From positions 14,402,110 to 14,466,109 of the forward strand of contig NC_133216.1 of NCBI RefSeq assembly GCF_040436345.1: a stretch of DNA of 64,000 bases. Reading direction: 5' to 3'. The number at the start of each line of letters is the position of its first letter. The first letter of the stretch is position 1. The notes under the pieces are model-generated. The model was not told the origin of the DNA and did no database searches. It saw nothing but the letters and a program-made list of their open reading frames with translations. Shown here piece by piece: positions 11,218 through 62,300 of the stretch. A program made the translations under genes and the position numbers. Source of the stretch: Pagrus major (lineage: Eukaryota > Chordata > Actinopteri > Spariformes > Sparidae).

Positions 11218-11238
11218 TGCGCTGTTCGTGGTGCTGAA
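11218..11238 (-). promoter_or_regulatory. RE1/NRSE (REST/NRSF binding site), near consensus
   Basis: Read on the - strand, the 21 bases begin TTCAGCACCACG and end AACAGCGCA. They match the classical RE1 consensus at 19 of 21 positions, with both half sites (TTCAGCACC and ACAGCGC) at canonical spacing. It lies about 390 bp before the ttc9b start codon. REST represses neuronal genes outside neurons. Confidence 0.75.
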
Positions 11239-11596
11239 GCTGCGCGTGCCTCGGAGGCTGCTACCATAGAGATCCACCCGAGCATCCTTCCGCGAGACGT
11301 AGCCTGCGCGAGGAAGCGAGTGTTTTTCTCGACGGCTGGGAGGAGATTCAGGATGTTTTCTGACAGCTTTTTCCAGCCTCATTTATCAATTTATGACAGC
11401 AAACATCCTTTAAGTTCATTCTAGATTCAAGCTGCAACCAGGAGCCGTTTCTGAAGCCGTTTTCCCGGCTGTTTTTCGAGGCTCTCTTCCGGCTCTCCGC
11501 CTGTCCAGCCGTGCTCGCCGCTCCATCCCGCATCCTTTATGCACAGCACGCTGCTCCGGTCCTCCCCGACAAAACACACATTCGTGTCCGAGCACC

Positions 11597-11623
11597 ATGG
11601 CCCGCTCCAGCCGCTTTCATTGA
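11597..11623 (+). promoter_or_regulatory. ttc9b: Short upstream ORF in ttc9b leader
   Basis: ATG at 11597 in a near-perfect context (AGCACCATGG) opens an 8-residue peptide, MARSSRFH, that stops at TGA 11621-11623, five bases before the preferred start at 11629. It is out of frame with the main ORF and likely to limit translation, if it is within the transcript. Confidence 0.5.
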
Positions 11624-11628
11624 GAGAA

Positions 11629-39356
<27,728 letters not shown>

Positions 39357-41073
39357 CCCTCGACCTTTACACCCTCCCGACCCCGCCACCTTTCGACCCT
39401 ATAAGCCGTCCCTACAACGACCCTCCCTCCCTCTGCCTTCTCTGTCGACTCCTGACAGCAGCACAGCCCACAGACAGAAGAGACAGACCCGATCACCCGG
39501 GAGACATATCAAACACTGTCTGCAACCCGACTTCCTTTTTTCCTTCCTCCTCCCTCTTCTTCTCCCCCTCTCTTTCTCCCTCAGGTGCTGTGGTTCCTCT
39601 CCCTAGACGCAGACAGCCGAGCAAAACGTGAAAAAAAAAGAAACAACAAAAAACAAGGAAAATGCTGTATTATACTCATAAGAAACAGTCGATGTGGTGG
39701 AATGAAACAGGAGCTTCAAAACATACATATGAATAATGGACATTTGCGTGATTTAGTAAATGTTTTAAAAACATGAAATGCATTTTGTTTCTGCTCTCTT
39801 GCTCTCTCTTTTTCTCTCGGCCTTCTTTCTCTCCGTCTGATGTGGAAATCTTGAGGAGGATATCGAGGATTGGGATGCTCGACCACACCGTGAGGAAGGC
39901 GGATATATGTGTGTGGAGCATGAGCAGGGGATAGTGAGGGGTGTGTGTGTGTGTGTGACACATATCAAGACCATAGCCCAATTTGATTGTACATCTTACC
40001 CCATCAGGGCTCACTCAGACCCCTTAATCTTTCATCAAGTGGAGAAAATAATCTGTCTCAACTTTTCTTTCCTGGATGCCATGATTCTGAGTTTCTTTCA
40101 ATTCAAGGGCTAATTCAAGTGTTTGTAATCTGTTACAAGGGTTTTTAATTTGCTTTCGGTGTTCATCATACTCGGTAGTAATTAATCGGTTGTTAATAGC
40201 ATCTGTGTGCGCAGCAAAGAGACAAAATCCTCCAGTGGTTCTTGCTGTAATCAGGTGTGCTATTGTAGAAAATTGTCTTGAATCTGTCGCCCCTCCTGAG
40301 TCGCGTGTCGTCGTTGTTGAGACTGTCCAAGGCCCTCCCTCCCTCCCTCCCTCTGCCCCTCCCTGTGCCCCTCCCTGTTCTCCCGTTAATGATGTCACAA
40401 CGGAAAATAGCCAATGGGATCGGAGTCCCATCAACCGCCGTTGGCTAGATGGGGATCCACTTTAAAGTTTCACATTGAGAAACACTTCGTCCAACCTTTT
40501 ATCGGTAATGCCGAAGCTTCCCAGACATCGATAACACACACTGAAGAGACTCTGGGCGGCGTTAGTGCAGGGAAAAACAATCACACACACACACTTGTGT
40601 CCTGGAGCACTCAGCGTTAGTGCACTTCAACGAGAGTGTGCCATTTGAGATTTCTTCCTGTTTCAGTTTTATCTGAGCTGTGAGGACAGATAACACACAG
40701 CATTAGCATTAGACGACTCTACTGATGATATGGCTTGTGGCTATCCATGGCTAGCTGTCAAAAGATACATAGATAATTTGCTTCGCTTGTGACTTGTGAA
40801 GCCAAAATCATTGATAATGCAAATATTGCTTTTATGATAGCTTCGCCACTGTTCTGCAGAAGGTTGGATTGACGATTTGTGAAAGCATGATCTGAATTCC
40901 CCCCTGTCTCTGATGCCATGAAGCACACCTCCTGCATGTAACGTGCGACTCCAGAGAGTTCCTTCAGATGTATGGGATAGGGATTATATCTGCTCTATTG
41001 CTTTCTGTCATGGCATGCTGCCACACTGTTTGCCCATAGCTCTATTTTATCCATTCTGCCCTTTATAAATAAA
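39357..41073 (+). other. ttc9b: ttc9b 3' UTR (inferred extent)
   Basis: Follows the stop codon. The first clear AATAAA on this strand is 41068-41073, with GGTGGTGACAG downstream. A shorter 3' end using a weak signal is possible. Includes a CCCT-rich tract at 40334-40380. Confidence 0.35.
40395..40450. promoter_or_regulatory. Compact CRE-like and paired CCAAT cluster
   Basis: TGATGTCA, then AGCCAATGGG, a small inverted repeat ATGGGA/TCCCAT, then GTTGGCT (inverse of AGCCAAC), all within about 55 bases after a CCTCCC-rich tract. It resembles a core promoter, but no gene start is evident. Confidence 0.25.
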
Positions 41074-41610
41074 CACAGAAGGTGGTGACAGACTCTTATC
41101 ACAGCAGTAGAATAAGTATCAAACAAATCTGGAAAGGAAATCAAAGAAAGATGCTGTAAAAGGTTTCCAATCCCCCTTTTTCCAGTGACCTGCTAGGAGG
41201 TAAATATTGACCTAAGTGTGTCAATGGGACTCTGGAGAGACGGCACCATGCGTTGAGGAGACCGGCATGATACAGAGAGGCTCCGGTGGAGGGAGAAGTA
41301 GGCCATCGTCAGCCCCAGTAAAGCAGCGGCAGCTCCGAGTCACTCCAGGAGCAGCAGAAAGGTTTAGAGCCGGGAGATTTATCACCATACATCATGTGGC
41401 TGAATCTGAACGTTAAACCTGCTATATCATTCCCAAACTTTAGACAATAATCTGCCACAATCTCTACTCCTCTGAGAGGGATTTCCACAAGATGAATAAA
41501 CATGGCTGCAGAGATTTGCTTCCATCTAGTCCACATGGTTTTGGCCATACAATGACCACGATGTCTCCTGGTCTTTGATGGCCATCTTGCAGGAACCTGA
41601 TAACGTTTCC

Positions 41611-42288
41611 TAAAAGAAAACAGTTGACATTTTGGGAAAATACACTTCTTCGCTTTCTTCACTCTCATGTCAGTACACTAATTATGGTTTTATAATCTGG
41701 ATACCAGCAGATCCAAAGATGGAGAATGGAGAATTAACTTCCTGGCCTGGTTCCCACCTGGCCCTTAGACTTTACATTGTGAAGACGCTTTATCAGCTCA
41801 AGAAAAGTTTTACAAATTCAATAACAGAAAGAGTCATGATAGATCTTGTTTGCTGTTCATGGATGTCTCTTTTATAATCGTGCTCTATGGGGAAAATGCT
41901 TTCTTTGGGTGAGATTTAAACATAAATTCGATCTTTTATTAGTATGTCTTGGCTCGGACCAGTTAAAGCCATTTCTCATCTAACCCTTGGCAAGAAAGCG
42001 AATAAACCAGGGTTGCACAATATTACATTATGACTGATATCTGCATAATTTTTCCACCTAATCAAGTCTCTCCTCCATTGGAATTAACATATTACTTACT
42101 GACTCATGCAGACATTCAGTGCTTTTCAAAATAAACGCATTCACTTGGAAGAAATAAGAAAACTACTTACTACGCCTCAACAGGCACATAATTAAAGCGT
42201 CATCTTATCAATCGGTCATATCTGAAGAAATATTGGTTCACGGCTATTTTTCAGGTATATTCCCAAAATGTTGAACTGTTCCTTTAAG
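41611..42288. mobile_element. MITE with about 31-bp terminal inverted repeats
   Basis: The left end includes CAGTTGACATTTTGGGAAAA. The right end, ATTCCCAAAATGTTGAACTG followed by TTCCTTTAA, is its near inverse. After the left end come CTTCTTCGCTTTCTTCACTC and related blocks, as in the repeat at 27864-28165. No transposase, so non-autonomous. Confidence 0.65.
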
Positions 42289-42421
42289 ATATGTTACTTG
42301 TTCTTGCCAAATGAAATTCATTTGATGCCACTACTTGTTTGACTAATCCCCGTTATTTATAATAATTTTAAAAAACGAAATAATGTAAATTCTGAAGAGC
42401 GCTGAGTCAAAACCGTTTGGT

Positions 42422-42658
42422 TTAGTCAGCATCGCTCAGCTCTGGGGTTGACTCATCAGCCGCAGAAGCCTTCCTCACTGTTGACATGCCTCTGTCCTCT
42501 CTGGTGTCCCAGAGGAAATAAACCAACAAAACAACAGTGAGGAAAAGGCACCTGCAGGCTCGGTCTCCATGGCTGCCTGGGCTGAGTCTACTCACCCACG
42601 GGCCCCTCGGGGATAGGTCTCCTCTCCTGGTCCTCTCTCCAAGGCACCAGTCCGCCAT
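42422..42658 (-). CDS. Candidate small single-pass membrane ORF (78 aa), unproven
   Basis: The ATG at 42658 sits in CAAGATGGCGGAC, an ideal start context and a YY1-like element. The reading frame gives a basic N-terminus (MADWCLGERTRRGDL), one hydrophobic segment (CLFLTVVLLVYFLW) and an acidic tail (ADESTPELSDAD). I do not recognise the family. A GTGAGT donor-like site at about codon 22 means the true structure could be a spliced first exon. It lies between the convergent ttc9b and map3k10 3' ends. It may be a chance ORF. Confidence 0.25.
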   Translation of the reverse strand: MADWCLGERTRRGDLSPRGPWVSRLSPGSHGDRACRCLFLTVVLLVYFLWDTREDRGMSTVRKASAADESTPELSDAD

Positions 42659-43627
42659 CTTGTTTTTGTCTCGCTGTGCTCAGTCATTCTAACTCAACGT
42701 GTCTCTACGGCCGTCTTGGGGATAACTAGCTGCACAAAACACAGGTTCATTTCTGGCCGATCGGCTCTTGAATGATGGCAGAGCTGACTCCGAGTCTGTT
42801 ATTGTGAGCTGACAAACACGCTGTCTGTGCAAAAAAGAGATACTGGATCTCTCCATCAGTGTAGCTTTGAAAACAAACAACAAGAAGCACAACAAAAAAG
42901 AAGAGACGGAAAAGTCAAAACTACTGGCTGTGTTATTTTTGCTCTTTTGCTTTGATGTCATTTGAGGTAAATGTTTGTCAAATGTCAGAGTAGTTTTTGT
43001 GAATATATGATACAAATGTACAAAAAAAATAACAAAAATGGAAAGTTTTATGGTCGTGAAAAGCTTTACTTTACTGAATTACTTTATGAACAGAAAAGAA
43101 AAGCAAGAGATAGAAAAGAGAATTTTACTATGGCTCCTCCACAGAGCTGCTTTGTGACTGTGTCTGTATTTGTTGGTATTTCTGTTGACGTCCCTTTTCG
43201 TCAAGGGATCCAGAACGGGCTCAGAGTGTGTGCAATGCCCTTTGACCCCCTCGCCCACCCTGTCCGAACGACCTTTCACCCGACTCGTCTGTTTCCGCAC
43301 AGTAAAGACGACCAGTTTAACGCAGGAGTGGAGGAGAACTCTGAGGAACTCGTAGCAGAGCGCAGAGCTGCTCCTCACAGCCGCAGATCTCCACCTTGTT
43401 TGTTTCTGTGCTGATGGAGAGGAAAACAAAAGGACATGAAGCTGGGGACGTCAAGGCTACGACTGCGTTTTTGTCTCTCGCCTCGCTCCCAAGAGGCCTT
43501 TTTCCATTCAACATCCAAACATCAACAGGCCTCCATCACTGGTTTTACTGAACTGCTCGCCCGGGAATGCACTATTGATTGATTGGTAAATGAAGATTAT
43601 GAATAAAGTTTCAAACAAAGAGGAATA

Positions 43628-43650
43628 TTGTTGTTGTTGTTGTTGTTGTC
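43628..43650 (+). repeat. (GTT)n microsatellite
   Basis: Seven to eight TTG units. Confidence 0.9.
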
Positions 43651-43993
43651 GCGGTAAGGACGAAGCCTGTTTACAGGTGTTGGGATGTACTGATGCATTA
43701 AAAAGTTGTATACAGCCTTTTTCCTCAAATGATATCACTTGAGTCAGTGTCGGTTGGAGCAGAAGACTTCAAATTTGAAAAACAAAAAAAAGGTGTGGAG
43801 TTAGAGTATATTGACTCAAGTTGCATCGTGGGTAATGTAGGCATCAAGTTTTAACATGGAAGTCCAAAAGATGTCCAGTTACAAATGTTGAAATGCCGTG
43901 TTCTTGAGCAGTGGTCTCTGGTTCACCCAGCTGTGACAACACCACCATCACCTCCACCTCCTGACATGAAAATCAGCTCATATACATGTTTTT

Positions 43994-44376
43994 AGAAGCT
44001 TTTATGGAGCTTTCTATCATATCACATGATCTTCATGAGCACATCTGAGTTGCTCAGTGTCACGTAACTGAAGATGTTCACATTTTGTTTTTTCCCACGC
44101 ACTTTAAGGACTTCTCATCCATGTTGGAGTTCATTCCTGATTTTGGAAACAGTCTCACGTCAAGGTCCGTTAAGAAGCTGTTCTGGAGCTTTTCACTATA
44201 TCACATGATCTTCATCAGCAGATTAAGGTTACTCACTGCCATCCCATTGTAGATTTTCACAATCTTCTGAGTGCCTCGACGACTTCTTATCCATGCTGGC
44301 TTCAAAATTGACTTTCAAATCTTATTCTATCTGCTGATGAAGATCACAGGACATGACTGAAAGCTAGAGAACAGCT
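43994..44376. repeat. Diverged 179-bp tandem repeat ending in an inverted copy
   Basis: AGAAGCT, GGAGCTTT, ATCACATGATCTTCAT and a later GACTTCT-ATCCATG block recur at 43994 and 44173. Then 44331-44376 (CTGCTGATGAAGATCACAGG onward) is the inverse of 44173-44223. A palindromic element of unknown family. Confidence 0.55.
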
Positions 44377-46029
44377 ACTAAATGACCCTCATCTCTGTCA
44401 CTCTGCAGACGTAAGACATGTCACGACCTGGTTCAAAGAGTGTGGACATGAAACAGAAAAACACACAGATGGGACCAGAGGACAGATTATTTTGTAGGTC
44501 TGGTTGTAAACACCTGAGCCCAGTATACTCAGGTGACATGTTCTCAGCTCCACCTGCTGACTTCCTGGAACAAAAGAGAATACAGAGAGGACAAACAACG
44601 ATAAAGCTCAGTCTGCAGCTGTCGCAAACATTAAATGGTCAAAATCGAAGCAGCAGAGGCTGAGATATCCAGACATCCAGCACTTTCTCACCTAGTAAAC
44701 ACTCACATCTTTAAAATCTATAACGCCAGTTTAAGTTGAACTATCTGTGATGACTTAACTGAGTTTGACTCCAAAAACTGAATGAATTCCTCCTCAAAAA
44801 TCTGACTTTCTCCCAGAGTTTCTAACTGGTTTCTTCTGGGATCTGGTTGATCATAACTGCATTCAAAAAAATCACTTCTGCACATTTATAATTCAACATC
44901 TGTCACCATTTTCTCCAACGGGACTCAAGTTATTCTATCCTTTAAAAATACTTCCCACAGATCCTTTAAGAAAAAAGCTTCCTTCATGGTTAAATGATCC
45001 GACAAAGATTTAGCTTAAGACAAAGAGAGTCCTTGTGCAGAACTGAGAGCTCACCAACTGGCAGGCAATCTGGTTAGCTGTTCACTTCAAAACTGAACAC
45101 AAAACACACACACAATGTTTGAGTCTCTCCTTCTTTGTCCACCTCTCCTCTTTCATCCCTCCTCATCCTCCCTGAACATTACATATCATCACCAGCTGAA
45201 TCTCCCCATGATCGAAATATGACATCATGATTTCTCGCTGAAGCGAAGGAAAGAGGAGAGGATGGAGTGATAGATGGCAGGAAAACCTGTCGAGGAAACC
45301 ATGAAGGGAAAGTCGGAGAAGATGTGAGAGATTTTCTGTTGCTGTTGAGGACAAAAAGAAGAAGACGGGGACACACTGTCTTCCTACCAGACAAAACACT
45401 GTGTTTGTGTGTGTGTGTGCGTGTGTGCGTGTGAGCTGTGAACCAGCCAGCCGACGCTCAGCCTGTCGCTCTGCCGGCTCTTTAACACCTCCCTCTCTCA
45501 CTCTTTCTCCCTCTCACTTCATTTTCATCCCTTTTTCCCCCTCTTTTTCTTTGTTGGTGCTTTTAATAGCATCACCATGGAAGTGAAGCAGGGTTGCTAG
45601 GTAACTGGCTGGCGTCTGTAAGGGTGTTTGATTGGCGGTCAGGCTGACAGACACAACAGTGTGTGAGCATGTGTGTGTGTGTGTTTGTCATCTGTATACA
45701 CTGCATGTGCATTCATCTTTACACTGAAAGGCCGTCATGTCAGAGTGAAATATCACATTTGGTTTGGCGCTTTAGAAGATTTCTCTGAACTCTAGCGTCT
45801 GAAATTTGATCCCAAAACCTTCGCTAGCTGCGTTAAATGCGTGACGGCACCTTCATCTGCCTTTTGTGGCAACTGCAGAGTCAGAGAGCGGCTACAGGAA
45901 TTCATTACATGGAGAAAAACAGCAGACTGGGAAATGATATGACATCATAGGCCACCGTGGTGACACCTCGAGGATTTCCTGCGTTACTGCAGTCGCCTTT
46001 GTCTGCTGGTGAAATAACAGCAACACGAC

Positions 46030-47005
46030 AACCATCAGAGTACATGTACTGAGGTATTTGTCTTTACTTTAGTATTCTCATTTTGTGCTACTTTATAGCT
46101 CGACTCCACAATATTTCAGAGGGAAATATTGTGCTTTTACTCAAGTGGGAGATTAAACTACCACTCAGTATACTCGATATAAGGAATAATATCACCCCTT
46201 CATTACTTCCTCCTAGTTGACATCTATACCACCAACATCTAATCAGTTCAACTTTGAGTCCAAGTTATTGTTTGTGCTTGATTTGATTATTTGTTGCTTT
46301 TTTTTGAATGACAGCTCAAGATTGTAACAGGGAAGAGGGCAAAAGCGACGGCGTACAGCAGAGAGCCACAGGTTAGGACGGCTTAGGACTCAGCCTCTTG
46401 TACATGGGGCGTACGCTCTAGCAGGTGAGCTGCTAAAGCTGCCCGTTTTTTCTTCATTTGAAGACATTCCTGCCACATAATCCTGAAATATCAGGTTCAC
46501 AAGAACAGGACAGACAAGCCAAAAACATAAAGCCTCCAACCAGGGCTGTCGCTGACGCAGAGGCTTAAAAAAACATTCAGGAAGCTCATGAAATCCAACA
46601 AACTGTTAAAGTTGTTTCCAATTGTTTTGGCTCAACATTTCTTTCAATCAAGCATTCAGGATGTCTATGGTTTGTTTGCAGAGATCAGTTTCACCTTTAA
46701 ACTACTTAATTTGTTTTAAATGAATGATAAAAGGCTCAAAGAAAAAAATGTCATTAAACATGAGTGAAAAGTAAAAAAGGAAATTGACAGAAGTAACTTA
46801 GTTTTTCTTCTTTCCTCTCGCAGCCGTATCTTTTAATCTGTTGCCATGTATTCAATACACAAGGGGACATTTTACCTTTTATACTTTCAGTATATTTTGT
46901 TGATAATGCTTTGGAAGGTTTTTAATGCAGGACTTCTACTTTATATTCCTGTATTAGCACTTTTACTTCAGTAAAGGATGTGAGTACTTCCTCCATCACT
47001 GCTCA
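46030..47005 (+). repeat. ACTTTTACTT-family element, split ends
   Basis: The left end at 46040-46150 (TTGTCTTTACTTTAGTATTC, TACTTTATAGCTCGACTCC) and the right end at 46885-47000 (CACTTTTACTTCAGTAAAGG, GTACTTCCTCCATCACTG) look like the two ends of one copy, with a SINE inside at 46326-46445. Confidence 0.4.
46326..46445 (-). repeat. tRNA-derived SINE, degenerate
   Basis: On the - strand it reads GGGCAGCTTTAGCAGCTCAC, CTGCTAGAGCGTACGCCCCA, TGTACAAGAGGCTGAGTCCT and CCTGTGGCTC. This is a familiar fish tRNA-like SINE head and body; the B box is decayed. Confidence 0.6.
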
Positions 47006-47104
47006 GTTAGTATCTAATCTGATGAGGCTCCATGTGATTACCTCATGGATGTGATGGATGGTTATAGACGTATCACTGACACCGAAACATCTTTCTTTGT
47101 TTTT

Positions 47105-48601
47105 TTTATTTGTCTCTCATTCATCACATTTCACACGTTTTCCTCACTGAACCCAGAAATGTCACAGGTTGAGACTGGAGACAACATGGACGTTTCAGTA
47201 AGCAGTTTCCTCGTTTTTTTTCCTGTTATATTAACAAATATATACAGATATCCCAGGAAGAGCATCGTAATAATAATAATAATTAATCCTTTCCGATAAT
47301 AACAATAAATTTAATAATAAATACTCAGTGTTCTTAAACCACACGAGGAGAATGAGTTTGGGCTCACTCTTCTACCGACGGGATTGTCTTCATCCCATAC
47401 AAATAATAACACACACACACGCATATTCACACTCACACACACTCACTTAGAGAATTTTTGCACTGTCAAGTAAATACCACCTGCAGCCAAGAGGTGAGAA
47501 AACGACTCCACAGATAAAAGTTGATTCGTCAGCCGTGAGTTCACAGAGAGACCGACTAGTCGCACAACGAGTCAAGAGGAGAATCTGAGGCCTCCGAACT
47601 GCGTTTCCTCCTTTTGTGTCCGTTTTGAGCGGCATGAACGGGATCCAGAGTGCTACTGAGCGCTAGTGAAGAATGTAAAGCGTGTAGAAGACGAACAGAT
47701 GAGCAACCAGTGGTCTCATTTTTGAAGAAGTGCTGCACAGAGCGAACCATTCACACGTAAAGTAACATGCACTGAAAAAGCACCAGCACGCGAAAACAAA
47801 CATTTTGTTCTTCCACACATGTACAGTAATATATACACATTCACACAAAGAGAAACACACCCGGTCTGCCAAACCGAAATAGAAAAAAGGTTTTTGCTAA
47901 CAGGTTGCGGTGGGGATGCACTGAGAAAATAAACTCTGTTTCTTTGTCCACTAGTGCAGTGAGAAAAAGGCTTCTTCCTGTCTCAGTCTTGGAGGGAAGA
48001 GGTGACGATGACCCCCGTGCAGAGAGATGACGAAGGAGGGGTTATGGGAGATGTTCGTGGCGTGCAAAATAAGAACAAAGACACTCTCTAGTAAGAATTT
48101 TAAACGGTCCAGCTCCTCTCCGGAAGTGATGAACGTTTAGGTGAAATGTGAATGAATGTTTTTTTTTCTTTGGAGCGAGAGATGCAAGCAGAAACACAGA
48201 CAGGTTAAAGCACAGGCAGGTGGGTCGAAAATGAACAGTTAGCAGAGTCAAAAAGTGGCTTTTTAAAGTACTAGAATGGCTTTTGAAGGTCTCGAAGGAA
48301 AGCAGGTCAAAATGGCTTCCAAAGGGGGGAGAGAAGTGTCGGGTAAGGTGGGTGGGTGAGCACACTACAAGGCTTTTAAAAGGCCTCTAGGACCCTCAGT
48401 GTCGTGCAGGTTAGAGAGGCTTGCTGTAAGGGTTTCACACCTTATTAGGACACTAAAAGGACACATGGGAGGAATGGCTTCCAGTAAGTGCCTAAAACAC
48501 TACGAGACGTTTTTGCAAACTTTCAGTGAGTGCACTTTGCTCGGCTCATTATTCAGCCCAATGTCCTGGAACAAGTCTGAATGCAAAAAGAAGCAGTAGT
48601 G
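47105..48601 (-). other. map3k10: map3k10 3' UTR (inferred extent)
   Basis: Follows the stop at 48602. AATAAA on the - strand occurs at about 47110-47105, and ATTAAA near 47315-47310. Which is used cannot be told from sequence alone. Confidence 0.35.
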
Positions 48602-60267
<11,666 letters not shown>

Positions 60268-60344
60268 TTAGTCCATTGATTGATAAATTGATGGAAAAAA
60301 ATTAGGTTTGCTTTCTATCAACTACAAAAAAAACATTGGTTTAA

Positions 60345-60675
60345 ATGTCTTAAGTACAGAGAAGTACTCAACTCTACAGTGTAGAAATACTCTGTCCTGC
60401 ATTCAAACAGCTTATTGAAGTAAAAGTACAAAAGTGCATCAAAATATAGGCCAAAAGTCAAAACACTCATAATGCAGAGTGGCCAATTTCAGAATATGTC
60501 ACTGGATTATAATTTCAGATGTATTAATGTGTTCATCACTTAAATGTTGCAGCTGTAAAATGTAAAATGCAGCGGAGTAGAATAATAATACAATGGAAAT
60601 AAATAGAAAAGTACAAATATCTCAAAATGAACTTGAGTAAATGTTCTTGTGTCAAACGTCACTTTCCACCAGTGC
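60345..60675 (-). repeat. ACTTTTACTT-family element, nearly complete
   Basis: Runs from GTACTCAACTCTACAGTGTA, through GTAAAAGTACAAAAGTGCAT and ATGTTGCAGCTGTAAAATG, to AAATGAACTTGAGTAAATG and TTTCCACCAGTGCTT. Confidence 0.55.
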
Positions 60676-61779
60676 TTAAATGTGAATATCTGCTGGTTTT
60701 CTTAGTTCTGTATGGCATCTTCAGGACCTCAGCTTGGTGTTTGTGAAATATTTAATACAAAGAGCAAATAATCAGCAGATCAACAAGGGAAAATAGCTTT
60801 ACGTCCCCATTAGACCAAATGATTCAGACACCTTGGTGAATGTTTAATCCTGCCTCTCAGACGTCAAGTGTTTTACATCGCATAACTTCCTGAAACTAAA
60901 TGATTCCAAGTCAGCAAACCCGTTTCTGTAATTGCCCCACGTCGATATCACTGCTGCTATTTAGTCACATCTTGGTGGCCTAACATCCACCGTCCCTGAG
61001 ATAGGCCTGATTTTGATTCAAAATTATTATTGTTATTAATGTGAAACAATCATTACATTGTTAAAAACAAACATGTAATGAATAGGATAGACTGACAAAT
61101 CATCTACATTTTAATTTACAATCTTGTTGTTTTAAGTAAATTTAAGTTATTTCAACTGATACATTTTTAAAATTGTATTTCTCTATACGCAGCAGCTTGA
61201 TTTGGTCTGAAAACCGAGACATGAAACTGTGCCCAATAAATTCTGTATTGGAAAACAAAATGTAAAAGGTACATGTTCAGGAACACAGTCATGTTTACAT
61301 TACAGGTGTGGTCAGACCTGCTTGCTACTCAGGTTTCAGCCTTTAACCATCACCTCTGGTCCAGCAGTCTGCAGCGTGATGTGTGTACATCATTTAAAGT
61401 GACAGTCATTTTAAAACATACAGTATCCTTCTATATGTCAGCGCTGAACCTCATCGCTCTGTCTCTGTGTGTCTCTGTACGACTTCCTCCTTCATTTCCG
61501 TGTGAGAGTCGGCTATGGAAATATTTGGAGTGTACACAGTTCACAGGCACCGGGAGGCAGGTGGGGGTTGCTTTCTCTCTCTCTCACTTATCTACAGGCG
61601 TATGCAAAGGGTGGTGGAGAGAGGCTACGCACACACAGCGGCGTCTTTGTTTACACACACACACACACATACATGGTTTCACGTGATAAAGGTGTGCCTC
61701 TCTGTGCTCTGCTCTGTCCACAAGCTCGCTAGGAGACCAGTTTCAGTGATAAAGAATTGATCTCAGCCAGTCTGCAGAT

Positions 61780-62300
61780 ACTTACATAGTCAGAGAGAAG
61801 TATTAACATCGTTTACTTAAGTCAAAGTAGCAATTACCTGCTGTAAAAAATACTCTATTACAAGTAAAGTAATGCAAATGGATATTATTACGGATGCATT
61901 TATGTGTTAAATACTGGAGCTGGTCGAGGTGGAAGTTTAACTATGTTTTATTACGGCTGAGACATCGTTCAATTAATCAATTAGTTGTTTGTCAGCAGTA
62001 TCCTAAAGGTCAAATACTTGTTTACGTCATATATTAAGCAAAACTGACACACAGCTGCAGGTTCAAGCTTCTCAGATGTGACGATCTGATGATTTTCTTC
62101 TTAGTACACTGAATATCTTTGGACAGTTGGTCAAATAAACAAGGAATGAAGGAAAGTAACTGAGTATAATTACTCAAGTTCTGTGCCATTTTGAGGTACT
62201 TGTAGTGTTTCTATTGTCTTCTGTACTTCCACCTCATTTCTGTGGGAAGTATCGTCATTTTTACTCCAATACTTTTATATGACAGCTGCAGTTACATACT
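61780..62300. repeat. Cluster of ACTTTTACTT-family and GTTAGTTGCAG-family fragments
   Basis: 61785-61920 and 62160-62295 carry ACTTAAGTCAAAG, TACTCAAGTTCTGTG and TTTTTACTCCAATAC blocks. 61955-62150 carries TTCAATTAATCAATTAGTTG and GAATATCTTTGGACAGTTGG. Probably nested insertions. Confidence 0.45.
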
